The notes beneath the pieces are model-generated. The model saw only the letters and a list, made by a program, of their open reading frames with translations, was not told the origin of the DNA and did no database searches. Below, piece after piece: positions 1 to 9,378 of a DNA stretch of 64,000 nt (position 1 is its first letter; the number at the start of each line of letters is the position of its first letter). The position numbers and the translations under genes were made by a program. The stretch is from Endomychus coccineus (taxonomy: Eukaryota; Arthropoda; Insecta; Coleoptera; Endomychidae): assembly GCA_958510875.1 (NCBI GenBank), contig OY294067.1, positions 192,145,322-192,209,321 of the forward strand, in the 5' to 3' direction.

Positions 1-54
1 CGATTCTCATGATGATGCGATTCGCTTGAAGTTTCGATTTAGTCTGACTGATGT

Positions 55-1327
55 TTAATTGAGACTCTTGACAATTTCGGTGAGGGGGTAGTATTCCATC
101 AAGCAATCGTGAATGATGATGCAATATGCCTTGGTATTGGATGGAAATCCTTTATCCGCTTCAATCTCCAATCGTATGTTGACTGTTGATGATTTTACCG
201 CCTCCTCTTGTCTAGAACAATCGATGATGTAAAGTGCGCGTTTTTTGAATTTATCATAAGCCAAAATGGGATGTTTTGTTGTGGAATTCGTGTAGCTAGG
301 ATAGAAATCGGTATAGTTGTGGTGGGCTAGAACGAAATCTTCCTTGGCAAAGTCCAAGCTCATCCGTTCGTTAGGCCAATACTCTCCGTTCAGCGATAAG
401 CGGATACTTGATATATCCACATGATCGAATATTGTAGGATTAGCTTTCACATTGTTACGTTTATCGGTTTGGAAAAATACGATAACATACCGTGGTTTTT
501 CGACGGACGCGGAAGTTTTCACAGCCCATATTTCTCTATTCGCATCGGCCGTTATGGCAGGCAACTCGTGTAGCTCGCACTTCCGGAAAGCGAATAGAAC
601 AGGAGAATCGCTCTTGATGGATCGCAATAGCTTCTCTCTGATTAGATCGTTGGGATAGATATATTTCACCTTCAATTCTATACTATCAATCAGAAATTTG
701 ACTGTGGTAGCTGCGTTCTCAATTATAACACAATCGTTATCGTTTCGAGCACGTACCAATCGAATCGTTTGTCGTCCGAACGTGATTCGGGTGTAATCGT
801 TGAAAATGTTGAAAATATGCTTGAGTGGGATGAGTAAACTGAACGACTTTGTTGCGTTCAATATAACACTTTCTTCCGGATAAGTCCAGCTGGCTATAGA
901 CATATGCGTCGAATCTGTGGGAGAATAACATGTGAATCCTCGCACAGCGCTAACTATTCCAGGGTCACGTACAGTTTCGATGTCTCTACCGCTCTCGCTG
1001 TAGGAACACGAGTCGAAAAGAAAAGGCCCATAATTAGGTACCAATATTACATTCCCCACTCCATTAGCTTCGATATTCCCCTTGAATCGCCAACAGAGTA
1101 TCTTTCATAGCAAAAAAAGCGTCTACTTGATTTATTCCAAACTCTATGATATCGCTGTTATTGAACGCCTTGACGAATGGTGTAATCGATCTGTACTCGG
1201 CTTTTCGAATCGATTCATCAAATTTCGGTTCCTGGTATATGTCGAAAATAGGTGAGATGATCGCTGTATGATGAACATCTCTGGCGTCGCTAGTGTTATG
1301 TGCATACTTCATTTTGGACAATGACAT
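55..1327 (-). pseudogene. Polinton major capsid protein, copy 1 (frameshifted)
   Basis: Major capsid protein of the double jelly-roll type used by Polinton/Maverick and adintovirus-like elements, which builds the icosahedral shell. The reading frame starts at 1327 (MSLSKMKYAH), runs to about 1080, and continues one frame over to the stop at 55. The C-terminal half carries the family pattern PRYVIVFFQTDKRNN, then FDHVDISSI, YIIDCSRQEEA and IIHDCLMEYYPLT. Total length is about 420 residues, normal for the family. The break is one extra base in the C run at 1078-1081, judged against the second copy at 7571-8748, which has one fewer base there and stays in frame. It is the last gene of a minus-strand virion block after the pVI-like and penton-like genes. 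Family assignment is from remembered motifs and is strong; the frameshift is seen directly. Confidence 0.9.
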
Positions 1328-1478
1328 TCTTGTTTAAGACGAAACCCCAATGATTTCAAAATTACGATGTTGGCTCTGGTGAGTAGGTCACGCACTTTAG
1401 GTGTTTTGTTGAAGACTGATGATGATGTGGTGGGGGAACTGTTTTTATTGTTGTTGTCCACAAACAACCCCATATTTT

Positions 1479-2178
1479 CTATACTTCTTGTAAATGTGAA
1501 TGTAGAATACTTTCTTCACCACGAAAGTTTATTGGTTTCAAATGCTGATCTAAAGCTAGTACAGTTATGTTGGTAATCTCTCCGATATCGGATACTGGTA
1601 GATAGAGAGGATTCTTCGGACGCTCCACAATCCTATAGCCGGGGTCGATGGTGATAGGAAAATCGTAGATCGTATGCGCAGGTCTATTTCGATAGAAGGC
1701 TCCCACTGTAATGTTCGACTCGAAACGTATGTTGGTGACTTTTATTATGTTGACAGATAAATCAGACACGTGCACCACACCCTTCTTCAATACCCCCCGC
1801 GAAAATCCTAATATTTTTTTCAAACGAAATATCGTGATTTTTATGGAATATTTCACACTTTAACGTATTGTTATTCGGTTTCAGCGAGAATATATCTTCT
1901 TTAACCTTCAATTTTTTCCTGATAAATTCTTCGATATCGCTTATCTCATAGTTTCCAGCCGGAATTGTTATCGCTTCAAGAGTCTTAGTCTTCGCTTTTG
2001 TTTTATCTCCTTCTACGTAATAGTAGAATTTCTCGTTCTCTATATTGGGTATGGAATTGTATGAATTGAATCCCAACAATGCTAAATAATATTTTTTGTC
2101 TGGCCTCAGCACAATCGAATTCTGCGGTGTAAACGAGAATATATGGTTGGTGCTTGTTAACGTGAACAACTGAGACAT
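1479..2178 (-). pseudogene. Polinton penton-like minor capsid protein (frameshifted)
   Basis: Single jelly-roll minor capsid (vertex/penton) protein of Polintons. The start at 2178 gives MSQLFTLTSTNHIF, followed by the family signature LLGFNSYNSIPNI and NNNTLKCEI. The frame then breaks and resumes one frame over with KKILGFS, SVNIIKV, AHTIYDF, PKNPLYLPV and a terminal NFRGE. The switch falls in the T run at 1814-1820 (an A run on the coding strand), so a one-base indel there is the simplest cause. Length over both parts is about 230 residues, as expected. It lies between the pVI-like gene and the capsid gene, the order also seen in the diverged relic at 62.1-62.8 kb. The last codons may hold another small indel, because the tail fits the family less well. 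Confidence 0.85.
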
Positions 2179-2207
2179 GATACTAACAAAAATTTATTGA
2201 AACATCT

Positions 2208-2378
2208 CTATTTATATTTCAACATTAATAGATGGAATAAGTATGATCTCATAAAGTATGGATCGTCTTTGCAAACTTCTTCTATCAACACTTGCTTCTC
2301 GTGATGAGTTATTTCCTCGTTCTCCATGATGTGAGAAATCTGCTCAGATAAACATTGAGAACATAGTTTGCGTGCTGC
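2208..2378 (-). CDS. Small Polinton ORF with CxxC motif (start not defined)
   Basis: A short open frame overlaps the 3' end of the pVI-like gene in another frame and stops at 2208, 30 bases before the penton start codon. It reads LCSQCLSEQ near its start and then a charged stretch rich in E, H and K, ending LLMLKYK. The only in-frame ATG (MENEEITHHEK) leaves 39 residues; an upstream start would need a repaired lesion. Similar small CxxC proteins next to penton genes occur, as I recall, in insect Polintons. Function is unknown. It could be a chance frame, but its tight placement between two virion genes argues against that. Confidence 0.4.
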   Translation of the reverse strand, partial: AARKLCSQCLSEQISHIMENEEITHHEKQVLIEEVCKDDPYFMRSYLFHLLMLKYK

Positions 2379-2929
2379 TTTTTCAAAAACAATCCATATC
2401 CTCCTTTAGCGTTGCGTTTCAAGTATAAACCTTTCCCCAGCGATTCCATAGCTTTGTTGTGACGTTGATCTTCTTCAAACTTCTTTTGGGCATTTTTAGC
2501 GTTAACCACCGTATTTGCGATAGCACTTGCACCTCCTGCAACCGATCCTAAGGCTCCTAGAGCTCCTAAGATGGGTAATAATAGTGGGAGGAATCCTCCA
2601 GACTTTGGTAGTGGTATTACTCTTGGTACTCTGATACGCTTTTTACCTCCAGCTCGTTTAATCGCAATCCGTGCGGCTTTCAACGCGTTCATAGCGGACT
2701 TTCTCAATGAAGAAGATGGCTCCATTGACTTTGCGATGCTTCCAACGATATCTTTCCGGAAACAACATCCTCGTTGTCGCCTCCGTTTCTTGATACCCAT
2801 ACCTAGTTTTCGTTTAACCTTCATCCCACCGGTAATCAATAAACTAGAGAGTCTTTCACCTGCGCTAGCGTCTCTTGATTTAACTCGTTTCCAAGCAGCG
2901 TCCTCTAATATTTTATCAGCCTTATGAAG
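2309..2929 (-). CDS. Polinton pVI/pX-like basic virion protein (start lost or unclear)
   Basis: Basic, glycine-rich protein of the type thought to be a membrane-active or core virion component in Polintons (compare adenovirus pVI/pX). Visible parts are an N-terminal DKILEDAAWKR-like segment, a basic patch (IKKRRRQRG), the motif RVPRVIPLPKSGG, a hydrophobic small-residue helix (LLLPILGALGALGSVAGG), a charged helix (NAQKKFEEDQRHNKAME) and the hallmark GKGLYLK. The frame is open from about 2929 but has no ATG before internal Met codons near 2824, so the start was lost or lies beyond a lesion. It is divergent from, and overlaps by a few bases, the plus-strand coiled-coil gene starting at 2924. 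The tail after GLFLKK is probably beyond the ancestral end. Confidence 0.75.
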   Translation of the reverse strand, partial: LHKADKILEDAAWKRVKSRDASAGERLSSLLITGGMKVKRKLGMGIKKRRRQRGCCFRKDIVGSIAKSMEPSSSLRKSAMNALKAARIAIKRAGGKKRIRVPRVIPLPKSGGFLPLLLPILGALGALGSVAGGASAIANTVVNAKNAQKKFEEDQRHNKAMESLGKGLYLKRNAKGGYGLFLKKQHANYVLNVYLSRFLTSWRTRK

Positions 2930-3439
2930 TTATATGTCGATGATGCGAGTGCGAAGATTGGGGAGAACTTGGAGCGCAACTTCAACGATAACTTTTCTCA
3001 TAAGATTCAGAAATTAATTGGAGAGATGAGTAGTTTCTCCATCAACATACAATCACACAAAAATCAAAGTGATGCTAGCTTTACGATTTTACATAAAGAA
3101 TTGGATGAATACAAGAAGAAAAATGATAAAGATCTCAAAACCGTTGGAGCGAATACCGCTTATGTACTCGATATCTTCAAGAAATTCTCTGATAATTTCG
3201 AAACATATCATAAGAGTCAACGCGTTATTTTGCGTGATCATAATGATAAATTGAACAAGATCACTATAGATTATAACATAATGGATGTACATCAGGAGGA
3301 TATTATGAGTAGGCAGAGTAGGCTGCTGGCGTTGGAACAACGTATGACGACACCCTCGAAGAAAAGACCAAATGATGCTACCACCTCCACCTCATCAACC
3401 AACCCGAAACGTATAACTCCAAATCCTATAAACCGATGA
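2924..3439 (+). CDS. Polinton-associated coiled-coil protein
   Basis: 171-residue protein, not recognised by function. Residues 1-140 are rich in K, E, D, N and Q with heptad-like spacing (DNFSHKIQKLIGEM, LHKELDEYKKKNDKDLK) and look like a coiled coil. The tail (residues 143-171) is a low-complexity basic Ser/Thr/Pro stretch with KKRPND and PKRITPNP, a possible nuclear-localisation or DNA-binding tail. It ends 18 bases before the integrase start on the same strand, so the two are probably co-transcribed. No signal peptide or membrane segment is seen. The ATG at 2924 is the first in frame; because the divergent pVI-like gene also begins here, the true 5' end may have been disturbed by rearrangement. 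Confidence 0.6.
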   Translation: MKLYVDDASAKIGENLERNFNDNFSHKIQKLIGEMSSFSINIQSHKNQSDASFTILHKELDEYKKKNDKDLKTVGANTAYVLDIFKKFSDNFETYHKSQRVILRDHNDKLNKITIDYNIMDVHQEDIMSRQSRLLALEQRMTTPSKKRPNDATTSTSSTNPKRITPNPINR

Positions 3440-3457
3440 TTTTTAACTAGACAATAA

Positions 3458-4381
3458 TTGAAAACGATGCAACAAGTTGTCGATGAGATTCATAAGCCAG
3501 CCCGAAAAAATTTCAAACGTCGCCGTACAATTTTGAAGGGACTGGATGACTTGTGGCAGATGGATCTAGCCGAAATGGGTAATTATGCTCGTGAAAATCG
3601 AGGATTCCAGTATATTTTGGTGATGATCGATTGCTTCTCGAAATTCGTGTGGACTCGTCCATTGAAAACGAAATCAGCCGAAGAGGTTCGGAAAGCAGTT
3701 AATTCTATATTGACTGAGGGAGGAGGAGGACGTAAACCTAGGAATCTGCAAAGCGACCAAGGTAAAGAATTCTTTAATAAGCATTTTGACTAGCTGATGA
3801 AAAAACACAAAATCAACCATTATAATACGTATAGAGTGAAGAAAGCCGCCATTGCTGAACGTGTTATTCGAACCTTGAAAGAAGCGCTCTACAAACAATT
3901 TAGTTTGAAAGGAAAATATAGATGGATTGATATACTTCAAGAAATCACGGAAAAATATAATAAACGTAAACATAGAACTATAAATATGGCTCCATTCAAG
4001 GTGACAAAACAAAATGAGAGCGTGATATTGAAGCGATCCTACTCACACCTCAAGTTGATTTTACCACATAAATTAAACGTGGGCGATGTGGTACGTATAA
4101 GCAATGCCAAACATATTTTCGAAAAATCATATACGCCTAGTTGGTCGGCGGAGCTCTTTAAAATTATAAAAGTTAAAATCACTAACCTAGTCACGTATCT
4201 ACTCGAGGATATGAAGAGCTACCCAATCAGCGGTTGTTTCTACGAGGAAGAATTGCAGAAGACCAAACAACCTGATGTCTTTTTGATTGAGAAAGTGCTT
4301 CGGAAAAAAGATGATAAAATGTACGTCAAATGGTTGGGAATAAAGGAGAAAAGTTGGATTGCTAGAAGTGATATTATATGA
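3458..4381 (+). pseudogene. Polinton retroviral-type integrase with chromo-like C-terminus (nonsense)
   Basis: DDE integrase that joins Polinton ends to chromosomal DNA. Frame MKTMQQVVDEIHKPARKNF, then WQMDLAEM (first D), a core strand YILVMIDCFSKFVW, QSDQGKEF (second D) and AAIAERVIRTLKEAL (E), with about 33-34 residues between D2 and E as in retroviral-type cores. The C-terminal part holds the SH3-like VGDVVRIS and then EKVLRKKDDKMYVKWLG, the chromodomain-like tail typical of Polinton integrases. The frame is uninterrupted from 3458 to 4381 (308 codons) except for TAG at 3791-3793, a nonsense codon between D2 and E. It follows the coiled-coil gene closely and precedes the 205-residue gene. 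Without readthrough this copy is inactive. Confidence 0.92.
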
Positions 4382-4452
4382 TCTGCGCGTGCGTGTGTGA
4401 TCTTCAGGGTGTATGTTAGAGAAAATGTAACAATCAGTTCAGTTGTAGTAAA

Positions 4453-5070
4453 ATGTCATACCAAGATAGTGGTACATCCGAAGATAGTTCCGAGTTAGAT
4501 CGAATGTTTGAAGAGTTTGAAATGTTAATTCGGGATGAAAAATTTCTATTGTTGAATACAACATACCCATTGGAGGGGGGTTATGAAATTAAGTGTGGAT
4601 TGAGTCCTATGCGAATCTTCGCACCAACAATATCACTTATCCATTCTTCGCAAAATTGTAAACTCACCTTTGGACTGCTGGAATGGTATGACTTCATCGA
4701 AATTCTTCGAACTAAAATCAGAGATTTCTTCTCAAGTTTACAAACAGATTTCGATCATGCCCCCATAGTATCCGATGAATATTGCCAAACAGTTCAACTT
4801 GTGTGGGACAATAATGGAAAAGTACTTCAAGTTACGAAGCATGGTATTCATTTTTGGCTGTGTGAGGAAGATGTTCAAGAAATTATTAATATCAACGATG
4901 GAGTGTTATCACATAGAGTGTCTTTTCTCGAACAATTTGATTTTTCTTCATACTATCACAATGTTATTGATGTGATTAAAAGCATGAGGAATCATGCCAG
5001 TGCATTAGAACTCTTATATTGTTTTATCAATATTTCATCGCCAAAATGTTTATTGACCAATACACTCTAA
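4453..5070 (+). CDS. Polinton-associated unknown 205-aa acidic protein
   Basis: Complete frame of 205 residues, not recognised with confidence. The N-terminus is acidic and Ser-rich (SGTSEDSSELDRMFEEFEM). A central block around CKLTFGLLEWYDFIEIL is followed by VQLVWDNNGKVLQV, which reads like alternating strands of a small globular domain, then a mostly helical C-terminus. No membrane segment. The start is the first ATG after the integrase, 71 bases downstream, on the same strand. An AATAAA lies at 5117-5122, 47 bases past the stop. A decayed relative of the central block (LLELYDFIDIL) sits at 5950-6020, so the gene belongs to a family that was present more than once here. Its place beside integrase suggests a Polinton accessory role; that is inference. 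Confidence 0.6.
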   Translation: MSYQDSGTSEDSSELDRMFEEFEMLIRDEKFLLLNTTYPLEGGYEIKCGLSPMRIFAPTISLIHSSQNCKLTFGLLEWYDFIEILRTKIRDFFSSLQTDFDHAPIVSDEYCQTVQLVWDNNGKVLQVTKHGIHFWLCEEDVQEIININDGVLSHRVSFLEQFDFSSYYHNVIDVIKSMRNHASALELLYCFINISSPKCLLTNTL

Positions 5071-5528
5071 GAAATGTTATTTTACTATAAAAATAAGGTT
5101 TTGTATGATTTAGAACAATAAAATATGATCAACAGTTTTTGTTTTTTGAAACGTTGTTGTGCAGTTGTATTTATGTAAAAGTATCTAGTGTACATATAAA
5201 ATAATTAAAAATAAATTTTATATTTTATTTACTCAAAACGTGTTTCATCATCACCTACCTGCAATAATTATATAATGAATCTCATAGTTACTTATAATTT
5301 ATATTACCAAATGAAATTCTTTCTCTAAAACATAAATTCATTCTGATACACCCCTGTTTAACAAATGTGTAACGACCTGATGTGAGGAATGTGTCTGTCA
5401 ACAATTATTACAGATACATCAATGTTCCATCATGTGCGCCAAAATGCGGTAGACAAATATAAATAATTTACACACCACTGCTGACTCATAATTTCTGATA
5501 AGCATGACTCAAGTAATGCATTTGTTTT

Positions 5529-6145
5529 ATTCATAGATTGATTTAAATAATGATTGACAATCGTGGATTACGATAAAAATCAATCGTTTCGATACTTCAT
5601 TTCATATTTAAAATTATAAATTGAGCAAAATGTACAGTTTGAAAAATTGTAAATTTTGAGATCAGTAGGCTTTCGAAATATCGACAAAAATTGCAAAGTC
5701 TGCATCTCGAACTGATTCAGATATAGGTTGACAATCGCGTATAACAATAAAAATCAATCGTTTCGAATTATTCTCAGCCGAATCATCGATACATGAAATC
5801 GAACAATATCCACCATTTCATGATGAATTGATGGCCTTTGACCACACATCCAACTATAATAAAAAACGACCTGCGCGAGGTTAAATGTACATTTGTAGGT
5901 GAAGCTCCAACTAAATCGGAAAACAAACAAAAGATTGATAATAATAATATTTATTTCAGAATAAAATGCAAACATACCTTCAAGCTGCTGGAATTGTATG
6001 ATTTCATCGATATCCTCAAGTAAAAATTTAGTGAATTTTCCACGAGTTTAGAGAGTGATTTTGATTCTACGCCTGTGGCATCTTCATTCGTAGATTGATT
6101 TGAATAATCATTAACAATCGTGGAAAACGATGAATATTTTTTTCT
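5529..6145 (+). pseudogene. Decayed partial copies of the 205-aa Polinton gene and a 3x repeat
   Basis: At about 5950-6085 the plus strand reads a relative of residues 68-100 of the 4453-5070 protein (LLELYDFIDIL, then a stop, then SLESDFDSTP). A roughly 50-60 bp element built around 'gacaatcg' with flanking 'gattgattt' and 'aaaatcaatcgtttcga' occurs at about 5535-5593, 5714-5766 and 6091-6137, the last directly after the coding relic. These look like several eroded copies of the same gene segment, possibly matching its VQLVWDNNG region. No intact frame survives. Confidence 0.5.
5921..5973. repeat. 50-bp inverted copy of the 3' region at 9300-9348
   Basis: Positions 5921-5973, read on the minus strand, match the segment just after the stop of the 8793-9299 gene (about 9301-9348) almost base for base: 'attttattctgaaataaat', then an ATT repeat, then 'caatcttttgtttgtttt'. 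In both places the stretch carries AATAAA on one strand. It links the two Polinton fragments and suggests rearrangement between them. Confidence 0.7.
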
Positions 6146-7568
6146 TATATAAATACTTGCAATATAAACTTGTTCAGTGCAACATGCAAATACTGTCTTA
6201 ATAATTGAAAACCACTCCACAAAACCCGTATATATCATTGTAGATCTACTACATTACCTATTGTATGATTATATTTTGTTTAGTAAACTAATTGATTTCG
6301 AGTAAAAAACTAAAATTGTTCTTAAATGCATATTGGTAATGTGCATTTCTTATGTTTTGTTTGATAGTAACAATCCCATAAACGATGATCGTAGAAGTAA
6401 TTTATTCGTATCCTGCGATTACGAAGATACAAATATAGTAGATATAATTTGTTGTCTTAGACATGCATAACATCTTATCAAAACTCGATATATACAATAA
6501 TTAAAGAAATAATATCATAGTTTCCATAAACATGAAAAAATTAAAATGATTTTATTAATTAATAACAATTATAAAACGATAAATATGCAAATTACCACGA
6601 AAGAACCGATTTTTCGGTTTTTTCAATTTTCCCGCCATTTTTCTCATTGCAGTATACCTTTTTTTCACCACTTATCGAAAGTAGACGTAATAGTGAGTAA
6701 GTGAGCCAAAACAGAACTCTGTAGGATGCGTAGTTTCAAGAGGAATCGCACTTAAAAAATTGTTTTTTTTTTCTCCGAAAACATTACTGCCTTTTTGCAA
6801 TAAATGGAGGTATCTTTTGCCAAAGCTTGAGCTCCATAAGGTTTTATTTGTCAAAGATGAAAATTAAAAACCGAAAAATTGGTTTTTCGCATTTTTGTCG
6901 AATAATTTTGAGGTTAGGGTAAAAACGGTGGACACAAAGTTGTAGATCTTTTTATTCCCTTTAGCTTTTATATTAAACTTTTTTTGATAGAATGCACGGT
7001 TTAGCCAGAAATCACGAAAAACTGTTTTCAACCCCTAAAAACACACCCCATTCCGCCCCGGATAGCAGCTGTAGGTTCGATTTATTTTTCTCTCTTTTAC
7101 AATATCTTGTTCTACAACATCCCGCTGTCAGATTGCTGTTACGAATTTTTTTTTTGTTCAAATACCATTTGTACTGGCCTAATGGTGTTACCCTGTTTTT
7201 GATATTATTTTATGTATATAAAAATATTATATTAATTCAATTCAATTAAATTCAATATTTTCGCATTCAACCCTACCCGAAAGTTAACAGATTGTGTAGT
7301 ACAAATGATTCACTCATTGTTATTTGTTTACACTCACACGCGTTTGCGTTCTCATATCAGTATGAACAGAATGTGATGACGCAGGTACACTAACATTGAC
7401 ATTGACATTCAACTGTGATAGTTCATCGGCTTATTTATAGAAGGCTATATAGCTACAACATCAGTATACTCAATCAAATATAATATCTGAATCATCGATA
7501 TTTCAAACATTCTGATACTTTAAACTATTCATTCGATTTTTATATAACATGTGAACATGTGGATCTTT
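6146..7568. other. AT-rich non-coding stretch between the two Polinton fragments
   Basis: No protein-coding relic recognised. Homopolymer-rich sequence around 6590-7000 and a short frame at 6992-7249 look like degraded repeat DNA. Around 7425-7480 there is a TATA-like box (ttatttatag) followed by a TCAGT motif, a possible arthropod-type core promoter, but the capsid copy downstream is truncated. Confidence 0.4.
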
Positions 7569-7570
7569 CC

Positions 7571-8748
7571 AGGAACCGAAATTTGATGAATCGATTCGAA
7601 AAGCCGAGTACAGATCGATTACACCATTCGTCAAGGCGTTCAATAACAGCGATATCATAGAGTTTGGAATAAATCAAGTAGACGCTTTTTTTGCTATGAA
7701 AGATACTCTGTTGGCGATCAAAGGGAAAATCGAAGTTAATGGAGTGGGGAATGTAATATTGGTACCTAATTATGGGCCTTTTCTTTTCGACTCGTGTTCC
7801 TACAGCGAGAGCGGTAGAGACATCGAAACTGTACGTGACCCTGGAATAGTTAGCGCTGTGCGAGGATTCACATGTTATTCTCCCACAGATTCGACGCATA
7901 TGTCTATAGCCAGCTGGACTTATCCGGAAGATAGTGTTATATTGAACGCAACAAAGTCGTTCAGTTTACTCATCCCACTCAAGCATATTTTCAACATTTT
8001 CAACGATTACACCCGAATCACGTTCGGACGACAAACGATTCGATTGGTACGTGCTCGAAACGATAACGATTGTGTTATAATTGAGAACGCAGCTACCACA
8101 GTCAAATTTCTGATTGATAGTATAGAATTGAAGGTGAAATATATCTATCCCAACGATCTAATCAGAGAGAAGCTATTGCGATCCATCAAGAGCGATTCTC
8201 CTGTTCTATTCGCTTTCCGGAAGTGCGAGCTACACGAGTTGCCTGCCATAACGGCCGATGCGAAGAGAGAAATATGGGCTGTGAAAACTAGCGCGTCCGT
8301 CGAAAAACCACGGTATGTTATCGTATTTTTCCAAACCGATAAACGTAACAATGTGAAAGCTAATCCTACAATATTCGATCATGTGGATATATCAAGTATC
8401 CGCTTATCGCTGAACGGAGAGTATTGGCCTAACGAACGGATGAACTTGGACTTTGCCAAGGAAGATTTCGTTCTAGCCCACCACAACTATACCGATTTCT
8501 ATCCTAGCTACACGAATTCCATAACAAAACATCCCATTTTGGCTTATGATAAATTCAAAAAACGCGCACTTTACATCATCGATTGTTCTAGACAAGAGGA
8601 GGCGGTAAAATCATCAACAGTCGACATACGATTGGAGATTGAAGCGGATAAAGGATTTCCATCCAATACCAAGGCATATTGCATCATCATTCACGATTGC
8701 TTGATGGAATACTACCCCCTCACCGAAATTGTCAAGAGTCTCAATTAA
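7571..8748 (+). pseudogene. Polinton major capsid protein, copy 2 (5'-truncated)
   Basis: Second copy of the double jelly-roll capsid gene, on the opposite strand to copy 1. From the codon at 7573 (EPKFDESIRK) the frame is open to the stop at 8748. It includes PRYVIVFFQTDKRNN, FDHVDISSI and CSRQEEAVKSS. The first 32 or so residues are missing: similarity to copy 1 begins abruptly at about 7568 and an in-frame TGA lies upstream. Against copy 1 I count only about five amino-acid differences over 334 residues (for example ERMN/ERMS, NSITK/NSTTK, TVDIR/TVNIR). Similarity continues past the stop to about 8805, where copy 1 meets the window edge. It is followed by the unknown gene at 8793. Confidence 0.9.
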
Positions 8749-8792
8749 ACATCAGTCAGTCTAAATCGAAACTTCAAGCGAATCGCATCATC

Positions 8793-9299
8793 ATGAGAAT
8801 CGCATTAGTTGACATTCAGGGGTTCTTCATTGAAGATGCCTTCCATCCAAAAGAAATGTGTATACAAATTGGATTCAAACGTCATTATACCTTATTCAAA
8901 CCGCACACACCTTATTCATCGGTAAATGCAAAGGAGCGAAAATCCGTATGGTATTTACAAAAGTCTTATCATGGACTCGATTATGTATCTGGGAATGTGG
9001 ATTATGAAGAAATAAATAATATTCTCAAATCGATTCTCCTGTGTGCAGTCGACTATATTTATGTCCGAGGACAGCAAAAAGCCGAATTTTTGAGAAGGAA
9101 GTGTATAGAATTGGATATTTACCCACACATCGTAGATGTTCATAGTTTCGATGGTACTCAATGTGAAACGGGGAAATTCGAGCAAACAAACAATTTGACT
9201 TGTCTGAATCATCGTAATGACGGTGGAAAATACATGTGTGCAGTTCACCATGTGGATAAATTACAGCAGTGGTTTCTGAATGTAATACTACCTAAATGA
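8793..9299 (+). CDS. Polinton/adintovirus-associated conserved protein (exonuclease-like fold suspected)
   Basis: 168-residue complete frame; the ATG at 8793 (MRIALVDIQGFF) is preferred to upstream starts because those overlap the capsid gene. I recall the pattern VDIQGFF, IQIGFKRHYTLFKP, YHGLDYVSGNVDYEE, YIYVRGQQKAEFL and a Cys/His tail (CLNHR, CAVHHV) from many uncharacterised insect proteins near Polinton-like genes. The alternating strand pattern with an N-terminal acidic DIQGF recalls RNase H-fold exonucleases, but I cannot assign catalytic residues, so function stays open. It lies 44 bases after the capsid stop on the same strand. AATAAA at 9317-9322 would end the transcript. The tail-to-tail neighbour on the minus strand begins its stop at 9379. 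Confidence 0.7.
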   Translation: MRIALVDIQGFFIEDAFHPKEMCIQIGFKRHYTLFKPHTPYSSVNAKERKSVWYLQKSYHGLDYVSGNVDYEEINNILKSILLCAVDYIYVRGQQKAEFLRRKCIELDIYPHIVDVHSFDGTQCETGKFEQTNNLTCLNHRNDGGKYMCAVHHVDKLQQWFLNVILPK

Positions 9300-9378
9300 T
9301 ATGTATTTTATTCTGAAATAAATATTATTATCAATCTTTTGTTTGTTTTAATAAAACACCTCCTTTATATAATAATTA

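Noticed and set aside
6992..7249. 85-codon frame with hydrophobic C-terminus
   Set aside because: Low-complexity AT-rich sequence, no family pattern and no conserved neighbour; probably chance.
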